Positions 12,201 through 19,177 of a DNA stretch of 36,501 nt are shown here, one piece after another. Positions within the stretch are counted from its first letter, which is position 1; each line of letters opens with the position of its first letter. A program made the position numbers and the translations under genes. The notes beneath the pieces are model-generated. The model was not told the DNA's origin, ran no database searches, and was given only the letters and a program-made list of their open reading frames with translations. Location of the stretch: contig RPFO01000079.1 in the NCBI GenBank assembly GCA_009746045.1, positions 2,768,174 through 2,804,674 of the forward strand. Reading direction: 5' to 3'. The stretch comes from Mesostigma viride. Lineage: Eukaryota > Streptophyta > Mesostigmatophyceae > Mesostigmatales > Mesostigmataceae.

Positions 12201-15200
12201 ATCTAGAGTAATCTAAAGTAGATATAGAGTAAAGCCGCATGCACTATTGCCCACAGGACACGCTGCAAGTAAATATAGAGTAAAGCCGCATGCACTATTG
12301 CCCACAGGACACGCTGCAAGTAAATATAGAGTAAAGCCGCATGCACTATTGCCCACAGGACAGGTGCCCACCCACCTCGTACACCACATGGAGGGGGATG
12401 TCCTCAGGGAACGCGTCCAGCGGCACCAGCGGCTGCAGCACGCACTCGACGACGTCGCCCACACGCACCACGTGGCTGCACACACACGTCACGCACGCAT
12501 GGGTGCCATACCCAGCATTCATAAGCAGAGAGAAGCAGAGATAAGCATTCATAAGCATTCATAAGCATTCATAAGCATTCATAAGCATTCATAAGCATTC
12601 ATAAGCATTCATAAGCACTCATAAACATTCATAAGCATTCATAAGCATTCATGAGCATTCATAAGCATTCATAAGCATTCATAAGCATTCATAAGCACTC
12701 ATAAGCACTCATAAGTATTCATAAGCACTCATAAACATTCATAAGCACTCATAAGCATTCATAAGCATTCATAAGCATTCATAACCATTCATAAGCATTC
12801 ATAAGCATTCATAAGCATTCATAAGCATTCATAAGCACTCATAAACATTCATAAGCATTCATAAGCATTCATAAGCATTCATAAGCATTCATAAGCACTC
12901 ATAAACATTCATAAGCATTCATAAGCACTCATAAGCACTCATAAGTATTCATAAGCATTCATAAACATTCATAAGCATTCATAAGCATTCATAAGCATTC
13001 ATAAGCATTCATAAGCATTCATAAGCATTCATAAGCATTCATAAGCACTCATAAACATTCATAAGCATTCATAAGCATTCATAAGCATTCATAAGCATTC
13101 ATAAGCATTCATAAGCATTCATAAGCATTCATAAGCATTCATAAGCACTCATAAACATTCATAAGCATTCATAAACATTCATAAGCACTCATAAGCATTC
13201 ATAAGCATTCATAAGCACTCATAAGCATTCATAAGCATTCATAAACATTCATAGAATGAAGCATGAATAAAACACAATTTAGTGGAACTTTCAATAAGAT
13301 TTCTAGCTATTGCTGCACCAAATGACTTGAACGCAAGTGATGAAATGAACAAGTTGTGTGTCAAGTACCGGCAGTGGCTATGTAAGAAGCGACTTAGGTC
13401 CTGTGAGGGCTTTCTATGAAGAAAATACCCTACTAACAGAGGCTAGGACAGTGCAGTGGACCTCTGAGCAAGGGTCAGGAAGAGATAGCTTAGGGGAAGG
13501 GCAAAGCAGGGAACAAGGGTCAGGGGGGACGCCGCTGAGCATAAGGGAACACAGTGGCAGCAACAACAAGCCGTTAGCCCCCTTGACAGCAGCGCAGATG
13601 GTTGCAGGGTGAGCCCAAGGAAATTAGAGACAGCGATTAGCGTTGACAGGACAGGCATGACACGAGTTTCACCGCCAGGGTGCTTCAAGCAGGGACTTGG
13701 AGTCTTCAGGGACCGTCAGCGAGTTGGATCGAGGCAGGAAGCATTTGCGGATGGCGATCATAACATCAGCACGCTAGCATCATGGAGTCCCAACCCCTCC
13801 AGATAAGGTGTCAGCCCAGTGAGGCCTGGTATAGTGGTCGTGGTCACTGTAATAGTCACCACTAGACGTGGACACCAGATAAGGGTTCGCCCCCATGAAG
13901 CCTGGAGGAAGCAACCAAAGTATAATGGGGCCTGCTGCATGAACTGAGTACATCGCAAACTACCCACGCAAACTACGATAGTGGTCAGATCGCTGCGCGT
14001 GCAGAGGGCAGCGAGATTCTTTCTTGTCGGGGCTGAAGCTTTCCTGTCGGGGGGATCTCTTCTCCCTGGTCTCCGAAACCCATCTGCCAACTCACATCCA
14101 CACACCCCTATCCACATCCCCCTATCCACATCCCCCTGTCCACATCCCCCTGTCCACACCCCCCTGTCCACATCCCCCTATCCACATCATGGTCCAGGGC
14201 TCTTTGAGGATGACCATGCGGCACACGAAGGGCCACAGGGCTTTGTATTGGAACCATCTCGGGTTGGGCGGAGTTATGGAGGCAGCGGATGGAGCAAGCT
14301 GGGTCAGCATATTCAAAGCTAGATGATTTTCTTTGTTTTCTATTCAGAGGGCATCCATGTAAGCGTCAACCATCGCCATGCATACAGGTCTGCCACAAAA
14401 TGTGGGACCTTGTCAGTCCATTACCAGGTCTCTCGATTTACAAACAAACATTTTCAGTGCAGGTCTAAATAAGGAGACATTCGCTCTATTCATTACTACT
14501 ACAATCCGTTAATTGCTACTGTTAGCGACGAGTATTCTCTCTAAGGGGCTCTGCAATGGAGCCCATCAACTCACGAGGCTTTCGTCTTGGCCTCTCCATT
14601 CACCCTGACGGCGCCCTCCTTAATGGCAAACTGCAAGTGCATGGGGTAGGCAGGGGGCCAGAACCACAGCAAGCATAAATAGCCCATAACAAAACCAGTC
14701 CCTCAGGGAATTCACGAAAACAAGCGTGCAGAGGATAGTCTATCGCAGAACCTACGCAACGTGCACAGCTGCCCTGTGTTGGAGGTATTAACTATACTTA
14801 CTAGCCTGGTGACAATGCCATGCCATGCAGTATGAATGGTGAGAAGAGAGACTGGCCAATCGCGAGCAGAAGGCATGAGCTGCATGCTTACCACATGCCA
14901 TAGGGTGCCATGACAAGGGCCGCTGGTGAGAACAGCGCCGTGGACCTGTGCACAAACCGCTATAAGCATGCCTGGTGCGGGGACAGTAAAGGGTGTTACC
15001 AGGGGGATAAAACCTGCTGGAGCCCACAAGGTTCCAAAGGGGCAAAGACAAGGTACAATACAGCGTGATTTGAGGAGGAGGAGGAGGAGGAGGAGGAGGA
15101 GGAGGAGGAGGAGGAGGAGGAGGAGGAGGAGGAGGAGGAGGAGGAGGAGGAGGAGGAGGAGGAGGAGGAGGAGGAGGAGGAGGAGGAGGAGGAGGCTACC

Positions 15201-15856
15201 TGTATCTAAATCGGATCTAGGTTACCTGTATCCGTGCCCGGCTCTCGCCTCCCATTTGGGAGGACAAGTAGGCATCCAGCCGGCCGGCCTTGGCGCCATT
15301 TAGGCCTCCTTCGACCAGGAACCGCCGATTGTTGTCCGTGACCTCGTCGCCCTCATCCTCCTCTACTACATCCTCGTGCTGTTCGCGGCGAAGGGTAAGG
15401 AAGAAGATTAAAGAGACGATGCAATGCGATAAGGGAGCCGATATACAAAAATGTAAGCACAGCCTGGCCATTATTAATATGATATGATATTATATTATTT
15501 ATATGATATGATTTACATAATAGTAGTATTATATATGAGAAGGACACCAAATGCAAAGCCATATGAGCACAATTCAACAAAGAAGGGACGCATTGCAGGA
15601 TTGGCCTTACATTTCTGGTGGTGACACTACAAAACGGCGTCAGCGACCGCCAGCGACTCCAGGGCTTGAAACCGACTGGCGGGCATGCCCGCCATAGCGG
15701 CAGAGATTTAGATGGCTGAACCGAGCAGCCATTGCGCTCAGAAATGTAAAATTGAATTGATTTGCTATGTACGGGCCTACATAAACGGAGATGAGGGCGA
15801 TGATTCAAACAGGGAAGCCTTGCCACAAAAACTGAGCCCAGCTTACAGTAGCTCAT
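3163..15856 (-). CDS. RluD-type RNA pseudouridine synthase (S4 + catalytic domain), 10-11 exons
   Basis: Isomerises uridine to pseudouridine, probably in organellar rRNA. Exons on the minus strand: (15856-15611 tentative), 15378-15226, 14630-14575, 12475-12376, 11960-11850, 9004-8798, 8326-8264, 7030-6935, 5733-5566, 4493-4276, 3259-3163 (TGA). Phases match at every junction; every acceptor is CAG and every donor GT. The product is 504 residues with the tentative exon, or at least 422 without it. Order: possible transit peptide 1-82; acidic patch; S4 RNA-binding domain (AGRLDAYLSSQ...KEGAVRVNGEAKTKAS); [20 protein letters not shown]; an acidic insertion; the catalytic motif HRIDKGTSGLLVVAK (catalytic Asp about residue 290); IGRDPRERKRMAV; LETGRTHQIRVH; GHPLLGDDTYGG; LHAATLGFVHPATG. 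All core RluD/RluA motifs are intact. It resembles plant chloroplast RNA pseudouridine synthases, but plastid versus mitochondrial targeting is not settled. Confidence 0.88.
3606..3993 (-). mobile_element. 5'-truncated LINE 3' end (family B) inside an intron
   Basis: The fragment lies in the last intron of the pseudouridine synthase gene, in the same orientation. An open segment 3993-3733 ends at a TAG and includes CMIDKEKWDAVCDKHLPEG, which echoes the MMDKAKWAQVIEDNEP near the end of the LINE at 20161-20962. About 60 bases further on comes a conserved block (CTAATGAGATTAGCA...TAGTACTCCGTG), a hairpin (3623-3648) and a short ACTT-type tail. This is the pattern of a 5'-truncated LINE insertion. 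The protein match is short, so the LINE call rests mainly on the shared 3' end with 11690-11764. Confidence 0.5.
4276..4493 (-). CDS. Pseudouridine synthase exon (IRVH...LGDDTYGG...LHAATL)
   Basis: Acceptor TTGCGCAG, donor GG-GTGAGC. The exon encodes IRVHAQHLGHPLLGDDTYGG, then a charged stretch (EERLISRATAAQKGRKDG), then RPMLHAATL. It ends in phase 2 and joins the terminal exon cleanly. 'GRTHQIRVH' spans the junction with the previous exon. Confidence 0.88.
4494..5565 (-). other. Intron of pseudouridine synthase gene (no gene seen)
   Basis: This 1,072-base intron runs from donor GTGGGC to acceptor GCGCAG. It contains a short TA-rich stretch (about 4510-4580, repeated ATATGTA/TATATATCTTTATATT) close to the acceptor side. 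I see no protein-coding or RNA feature in the rest. Confidence 0.7.
5566..5733 (-). CDS. Pseudouridine synthase exon (IGRDPRERKRMAV...LETGRTHQ)
   Basis: Acceptor CCCTGCCAG, donor CAG-GTGGGC, phase 0 at both ends, 56 codons. AAIGRDPRERKRMAVLPENG is the typical P-I/A-I-GRDP-RK-M block. LVQWNLETGRTHQ is the substrate-binding 'LETGRTHQIR' motif. Confidence 0.9.
5777..5874. repeat. 12-bp tandem repeat (CAGAATGGGAGC)
   Basis: About eight copies of CAGAATGGGAGC with GAGAATGGGAGC variants at the edges. It lies 43 bases from the acceptor of the IGRDP exon inside the intron. The unit is a multiple of three, so it gives spurious open frames on both strands. Confidence 0.9.
5931..6393. repeat. 30-bp minisatellite, ~15 copies
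   Basis: The unit is CTGTGTATGGAGCGGTGGCG plus GGTGCCTTTA, repeated about fifteen times with single-base variants (TTTCG, TTAAG, TTTAT at the unit junction) and one 1-base deletion near 6272. It lies in the 5734-6934 intron of the pseudouridine synthase gene. Confidence 0.95.
6639..6798. repeat. 12-bp tandem repeat (GGTAGCTGTAYT)
   Basis: About thirteen copies of GGTAGCTGTATT/GGTAGCTGTACT. The array is interrupted once by CCTGTAGCTGTATT near 6735. It is the third separate tandem array within one 1.2-kb intron. Confidence 0.9.
6935..7030 (-). CDS. Pseudouridine synthase exon (FKARAVKRTYFSIVNGVP)
   Basis: Acceptor TGCGCCAG, donor GTG-GTGAGA, 32 codons, phase 0. FKARAVKRTYFSIVNGVPF matches the 'F+-R-V+R-Y-ALV-G-P' block that follows the catalytic exon in RluD-like proteins. 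It joins to AAIGRDPR of the next exon. Confidence 0.87.
7031..8263 (-). other. Intron with TG/CG-rich simple repeat
   Basis: A 1,233-base intron. Near its acceptor side on the minus strand, 7080-7150 holds short repeats of AACCAAAGAC/AACGAGCCAAACGAGCG type. A purine/pyrimidine alternating TGTGTGTGCG tract lies at 7892-8000. No gene is seen. Confidence 0.7.
7892..8000. repeat. (TG)n/(TGCG)n simple repeat
   Basis: Alternating TGTGTGCGTGTGTGC and TGCATGTGCG sequence over about 110 bases. It is potentially Z-DNA-forming because it alternates purine and pyrimidine almost without break. Confidence 0.85.
8264..8326 (-). CDS. Pseudouridine synthase exon (GTSGLLVVAKTERAH)
   Basis: A 63-base exon with acceptor CTCCCCAG and donor CAG-GTGCGT, phase 0. 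GTSGLLVVAKTERAHASLSA completes the catalytic motif HRIDKGTSGLLVVAK, whose first half is on the previous exon. Confidence 0.92.
8680..8786. repeat. (CCCG)n array beside a 5' splice site
   Basis: About 26 copies of CCCG with one interruption (CCAG near 8735). On the sense strand of the pseudouridine synthase transcript this is a GGGC run that starts about a dozen bases after the GTAAGT donor at 8797. The array is flanked on both sides by TACTTACCTACC-like sequence. Confidence 0.95.
8798..9004 (-). CDS. Pseudouridine synthase exon with acidic insertion and catalytic HRID
   Basis: Acceptor GCGGCACAG, donor AAG-GTAAGT, 69 codons, phase 0. It begins GGYEVRVTDGEEEDSQ and runs through a Glu/Asp/Ser/Gly/Ala-rich stretch of about 55 residues. 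It ends RPGIVHRIDK with the catalytic aspartate two residues from the splice junction. The acidic stretch lies where bacterial RluD has only a short link between LLHHC and RPGIVHR. Confidence 0.9.
9186..9216. repeat. Perfect 11-bp inverted repeat (hairpin)
   Basis: CGCGAATTTTT pairs with AAAAATTCGCG around a 9-base GC-rich loop that contains GGCGCC. It is followed by a second small palindrome (GGTACCCGTCCGTACC). It lies within an intron and its function is unknown. Confidence 0.8.
11640..11764 (+). mobile_element. LINE/SINE 3'-end fragment (family B), second copy
   Basis: CTAATGAGATTAGCATAGTA, then CTCCGTG, then a hairpin (CGTGGCATGC...GCATGCCACG, 11716-11741), then a (TTAC)n tail to 11764. 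The same block lies in opposite orientation at 3606-3673. The tetranucleotide tail and 3'-only copy are typical of a heavily 5'-truncated retroposon. No coding part is visible upstream. Confidence 0.65.
11850..11960 (-). CDS. Pseudouridine synthase exon ([20 protein letters not shown])
   Basis: Acceptor GTCCCACCAG, donor CCT-GTGAGT, 37 codons, phase 0. [20 protein letters not shown] followed by HRSGTLVNAILHHCKLP is the classic RluD block '[33 protein letters not shown]'. Confidence 0.95.
12231..12362. repeat. 51-bp tandem repeat, ~2.6 copies
   Basis: The unit begins TAAAGCCGCATGCACTATTG and contains CCCACAGGACACGCTGCAAG. Its last partial copy runs straight into the donor of the 12376-12475 exon. 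It apparently arose by duplication of the first bases of that intron. Confidence 0.95.
12376..12475 (-). CDS. Pseudouridine synthase exon (S4 end to [10 protein letters not shown])
   Basis: Acceptor GTGTGTGCAG, donor GAG-GTGGGT. The first base completes a Ser codon from the previous exon. The exon then encodes HVVRVGDVVECVLQPLVPLD and [13 protein letters not shown], which links the S4 domain to the catalytic domain as in RluD. Confidence 0.92.
12543..13254. repeat. 10-bp satellite ATAAGCATTC, ~70 copies
   Basis: An uninterrupted 710-base array of ATAAGCATTC with recurring variants ATAAACATTC, ATAAGCACTC, ATAAGTATTC and ATGAGCATTC. The period is exact at ten bases throughout, with no insertions or deletions visible. 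Confidence 0.98.
14099..14188. repeat. 14-bp C-rich tandem repeat
   Basis: About six copies of CCACATCCCCCTAT/CCACATCCCCCTGT. They lie within the intron between the two S4-encoding exons. Confidence 0.9.
14575..14630 (-). CDS. Pseudouridine synthase micro-exon (S4 core)
   Basis: A 56-base exon, too short to show as an open frame of its own. Acceptor CACTTGCAG, donor CTC-GTGAGT. FAIKEGAVRVNGEAKTKA is the core of the S4 RNA-binding fold ('LIK-G-V-VNG---K'). It leaves two bases (TC) that the next exon completes to Ser. The protein match and phase make it firm. Confidence 0.9.
15072..15195. repeat. (AGG)n microsatellite, ~40 copies
   Basis: An uninterrupted AGG run. On the sense strand of the pseudouridine synthase transcript it is CCT, a long pyrimidine tract that starts about 30 bases after the 5' splice site of the first S4 exon. 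Confidence 0.97.
15226..15378 (-). CDS. Pseudouridine synthase exon (acidic leader + S4 start)
   Basis: Acceptor GCGAACAG, donor CAG-GTAACC, 51 codons, phase 0. It encodes HEDVVEEDEGDEVTDNNRRF, then LVEGGLNGAKAGRLDAYLSS and QMGGESRARIQ. 'AGRLDAYLS-----SR-RIQ' is the start of the S4 domain. A second donor-like CAG-GTAGCC lies 26 bases downstream. Confidence 0.88.
15611..15856 (-). CDS. Possible first exon (organelle transit peptide) of the pseudouridine synthase
   Basis: From an ATG at 15856 an open frame of 82 codons runs to AAT-GTAAGG at 15611/15610. It leaves phase 0, as the next exon requires. The start MSYCKLGSVFVARLPCLNHR and the rest are rich in Arg, Ser and Pro with few acidic residues, as expected for a plastid or mitochondrial transit peptide. 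There is no family match for such sequences, so the start is tentative. A second ATG-led frame (MAGMPASRFQ) overlaps but ends in a stop. Confidence 0.4.
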
Positions 15857-16379
15857 TATTCGAGTCAGGGTCCAGCCTAGCAGGTCAGGAATTTACGAGC
15901 ATTGCGAAAATATTTAGAAATAGCGGTTCATGTTAGTCAGGCCCGCAATGGTAACTCAGTGCGTAAGAAGTAAGAACCGCGAATATGACGTAATTGGAAA
16001 CGTTGCCACGAGCTGCCCGGGGTTTCCTGGCAAGTGGCAACCCTGTTCTAGAGCATGCATTGAATTTCGTGCTCACTGCTCTGCGTCCTCGCCAAGGAAT
16101 ATCACGGAGCGCGAGCTGCCACGCACGTGCAGAGCAAAAGTGCAAACGGCCAGTCTGCTGTCGTACGCGATACTACTGATCCGGTCTTGGCCTAATTATG
16201 ATTTATGAGGGTCTACACTCTATATACATTATACAGTCAGTTGTTGTCGTAGACTCTCGAGTCTCGACTATCGAGTCTACACTCTACAGCCTCGTCTGGT
16301 GAGTGGTGACTACTGGTGACAAGCTGGTGATAAGGACAGATACTGTAAGTCTTGGAGGATACTGTAAGTCTTATTATCA
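15857..16379. other. Divergent intergenic region, proximal part
   Basis: This is the proximal part of the space between the divergent pseudouridine synthase and tafazzin genes, which probably contains both promoters. I see no coding match. Around 16230-16290 there are overlapping inverted repeats of GACTCTCGAGTCTCGACTATCGAGTC type, and ATACTGTAAGTCTT is repeated near 16345. Confidence 0.5.
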
Positions 16380-16580
16380 GGCGGAGCCAATTTTCGGAAG
16401 AACCGTCAGGTTCGCCAGAATTGGCGAAGCTTATAAGGCCGTACACGTGAGAAAACATAGGAATAGGGGATGAAAATCCGTCAATCCATCCATACATACA
16501 TCCATCCATACATACATCCACCGAATTTGTCCCGAATTTGCAAGCATAAGGGTGAGGTTCTTCCGAAAATTGGCTCCGCC
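16380..16580. repeat. 25-bp perfect inverted repeat with ~150-base spacer
   Basis: The arm starting GGCGGAGCCAATTTTCGGAA at 16380-16404 is repeated in inverted form at 16556-16580. The spacer contains a small hairpin (TTCGCCAGAATTGGCGAA) and a short CATACATCCATC repeat. It could be a foldback/MITE-like insertion; no flanking target duplication was recognised. Confidence 0.85.
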
Positions 16581-17452
16581 GTAGAGTTTCAACGGGCAAG
16601 TTGCAAACACGCACGTTACTTGATTATTCTGTACAGCTCAATCGGGTCAACATTGTGGCGTGGGACCCAACAACAACAACAACATCAACATTGCGGTCAG
16701 GTGCCAGGTCGCAGCACAAGAGTGCGGTGCGAATATCGAATACGCAAGGTTAATAAGTTTCGCACTTTCGCTACCTAGTCCTACAGTAATCACACCCCTC
16801 ATATTTGGCGGGAATCGAACTGGTGACCTTTTGGTACTGTACTTTTCGGCTTTCGCCCCTCATGCACACTGCGGGCTCACAACGCAAATTTATTTCAGTA
16901 GTTATTACGCAAGCCTTTGTCCCGCCCGAGTCCCGACACTTCTTTGATCACGTAAATGACTGACTGACGTAACTAACCAAACCAAATTATACGCAGGAAT
17001 CTTTAGTAGGAGCCACTCATGGGATGCTGTCTCCGGTTCAGGCATACGCCACCTAGACAATAGACCAACTGGCAACGGCCGAGGGCCAGAACACTGAGCA
17101 CTGCTGCCCATATGCGGCGTGGGCAACAACAACAACAACAACACCAGACCAACTGGTTCCAACTGGCCCCGCTGCGTTGTCACTTATTAAACCATGGCCA
17201 CTGCCCGCGGGCTCGTGACTCTGTTTTTTGGCCTGGGTAGCATCGCCGGAGCTTCGACCAGTCGCAGGTCTGATCGGGCACCTTCGTTTTCTCGCCAGCT
17301 ATGAAAGCGGCAGTCAGCTTTCTGTAAGCGTAGACTGTGTCTCGCATGACACCAACTGATAGGCAGACCGGTTTGGCTATTACAGGCCCCTCCGGCGATA
17401 ACTCATGATAACCCGTTTGGCAGTTTAGCGGAGCTCACGCACTCTGCAGGCG
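16581..17452 (+). other. Upstream region of the tafazzin-like gene
   Basis: Contains two CAA repeats (about 16668-16690 and 17128-17143) but no recognisable gene, TATA box or RNA gene. The start codon at 17453 follows GGCG, giving a good initiation context (GCGATGG). Confidence 0.5.
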
Positions 17453-19177
17453 ATGGCAGAACCCGTCGTGAGCCGGTCTGAGCAAAGGCCGGGAGGTTTC
17501 CGTGGCATGCTTGCGGACATGCGGGAGAGGCGGGAGCACCGACGGGCTATTCGCGCTGCCAGGATAGCACACCTCCGCGCGCTCGTAGTTCATCGGGTTT
17601 TCAAGGATAACAAGGTCGCCATTCGGCTTCGCGCAAACGCTTTTAATTTTCGAGGGACGTGGGCTTTGGGAGGTGTGCAGGACACCGTCGAAACCGTCGA
17701 GGTTGGTCCGTCGCTTGCCGCGGTGAGAGACAGCTTGAGATCGACGTCGGTTCTCGACGAGGCCGCGCGGGAGGTGGGCGACGGCAACTCGCTCACGGAG
17801 ACGGTCACCATCGCCTTGGTGGCCTCCCTCTGCCGCCTCTTCATGAATCGCCTCAACAACACCCACGTCGTCGGTCTGGACAAGATCCACGACGCTATCC
17901 TGCGCCGTCAGCCCGGCCAGGCGCTGATCACCGTGAGCAACCACGTGGCGTCCATGGACGACCCGCTGGTCACCGCGGCGCTGCTCCCCCCTGAGGCGCT
18001 CACCGACGCGCGCCACGTGCGCTGGACGCTCTGTGCGACCGATCGCTGCTTCACCAACAAGATGTTCGCCTCCTTCTTCCGCGCGGGCAAAGTCCTCCCG
18101 GTTGAGCGCGGTGCCGGCCTCGAGCAAGACGGCATGCGATGGGCCATTGGCCGCCTCCGCCAGGGCGACTGGGTCCACATATTCCCCGAGGGCCAACGGT
18201 CACGAAACGGCGGGGAGCAGCTATCTGCGATGCGACGCGGCGTGGGCCGCCTCGTGTCCGACCTCGACACCCCTCCCCTCATCATCCCCTTTGTCCACGC
18301 GGGCATGCACGCCATCATCCCGGTCGGCTCCTCCATCCCCTCCGCGGGCAACAAGGTCTCCGTGCTCATTGGCGAACCGGTGGACGTCTCCGACCTGCTG
18401 TCCCTGTACAAGGACCGCCAGATGCGGCCCAGGGAGCTGTTCGCGGCCGTCACCGACCGCGTGGGGCAGGCGCTGACGGAGCTGCACGCCGAGGTCAAGG
18501 TGGTGCACGCGCAGGGGGTCGCCGCGCTGGAGGCGTTCCGTGAGGAAAAAAGGCGGATCCAGGCGGAAGGGGCCTTGGCAGGGGCAGCCGGTACCGGTGC
18601 TCACGGTCACGCCGGCGGCCCAGGTTCCCTGGAGGACAGCAGCGAGGAGGACGAGAGTCTGTACGACATCTTCCCTGTCTCGGTACCGGTGGCGGGGGAG
18701 CGCAACCGGATGAGGTCCATGTGGCGTCTCGCAGCCATGGCGGCGCCCCATTGGATGCAACTGCTCCCGGGCCACCTGCACCACACGCACGGCCAGAATA
18801 AGCCCATGGACGCCGGCCGGCGGCCGCCTACCTCTTCCTCCACCTCACTGTCCTCACTGTCTGCCCCGTCCTCATCGTCAACCGGAGCAGGGTCGACCGC
18901 GCTATCACTGGATGGGTCGGGGGAGTACGAGGGGTTGTTGGAGACCAGGGATGGCGAGGTGGGGCTCTGGCACAGCACGCACGGCGGCCTGGGAAGTGGT
19001 AGCGGCAGTCATGATGGTGCCGGCGCCGGTATGCCTCGCCTCATGGCCAGCGCCGCGGTGGCGCGCATGCGGGAGGGAGCGCGCAGGGGGCTGCAGCGCA
19101 TGCGGGGGTTTGCGGCGGCGGGCGCGATGGGGTATGACCGGCACGCAAGGACGGGGGCCGAGTCACTGTGGGCGTGA
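17453..19177 (+). CDS. TAZ: Tafazzin-like phospholipid acyltransferase with C-terminal extension
   Basis: Membrane-associated acyltransferase of the tafazzin branch of the PlsC/LPLAT family. Tafazzins move acyl chains between phospholipids to remodel cardiolipin in mitochondria; the plant relative acts on lysoglycerophospholipids. Visible in the 574 residues: a basic N-terminus (1-60); a hydrophobic segment near 117-131 (TVTIALVASLCRLF); the catalytic HX4D motif in VSNHVASMDDP (His164, Asp169); RWTLCATDRCFTNKMFASFF (190-209), the tafazzin-type second block; GKVLPVERG (212-220); DWVHIFPEGQRS (239-250) with the FPEG phosphate-binding motif; IIPFVHAGM (277-285); and VLIGEPVDV (304-312). The recognisable domain ends near 365. 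About 200 residues of Ser/Gly/Ala-rich low complexity follow, making it about twice the length of human or plant tafazzin. It is a single exon with strong GC bias. Substrate specificity cannot be read from sequence. Confidence 0.9.
   Translation: MAEPVVSRSEQRPGGFRGMLADMRERREHRRAIRAARIAHLRALVVHRVFKDNKVAIRLRANAFNFRGTWALGGVQDTVETVEVGPSLAAVRDSLRSTSVLDEAAREVGDGNSLTETVTIALVASLCRLFMNRLNNTHVVGLDKIHDAILRRQPGQALITVSNHVASMDDPLVTAALLPPEALTDARHVRWTLCATDRCFTNKMFASFFRAGKVLPVERGAGLEQDGMRWAIGRLRQGDWVHIFPEGQRSRNGGEQLSAMRRGVGRLVSDLDTPPLIIPFVHAGMHAIIPVGSSIPSAGNKVSVLIGEPVDVSDLLSLYKDRQMRPRELFAAVTDRVGQALTELHAEVKVVHAQGVAALEAFREEKRRIQAEGALAGAAGTGAHGHAGGPGSLEDSSEEDESLYDIFPVSVPVAGERNRMRSMWRLAAMAAPHWMQLLPGHLHHTHGQNKPMDAGRRPPTSSSTSLSSLSAPSSSSTGAGSTALSLDGSGEYEGLLETRDGEVGLWHSTHGGLGSGSGSHDGAGAGMPRLMASAAVARMREGARRGLQRMRGFAAAGAMGYDRHARTGAESLWA

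Larger units (their letters stand above)
12476..14574 (-). other. 2.1-kb intron with decanucleotide satellite
   Basis: Holds the ATAAGCATTC array (12543-13254), a 14-bp C-rich array (14099-14188) and otherwise unremarkable sequence. Short open frames (for example one around 13609-13806) show no recognisable motif. Confidence 0.7.

Noticed and set aside
14122-14316. Minus-strand frame NPRWFQYKALWPFVCRMVIL in the intron between the S4 exons
   Set aside because: Including it would break the S4 domain, which is continuous across the exons on either side; no family recognised.
16795-16880. tRNA-like T-arm on the minus strand (CCAGTTCGATTCC)
   Set aside because: No matching T-stem, acceptor stem or anticodon arm could be paired around it.
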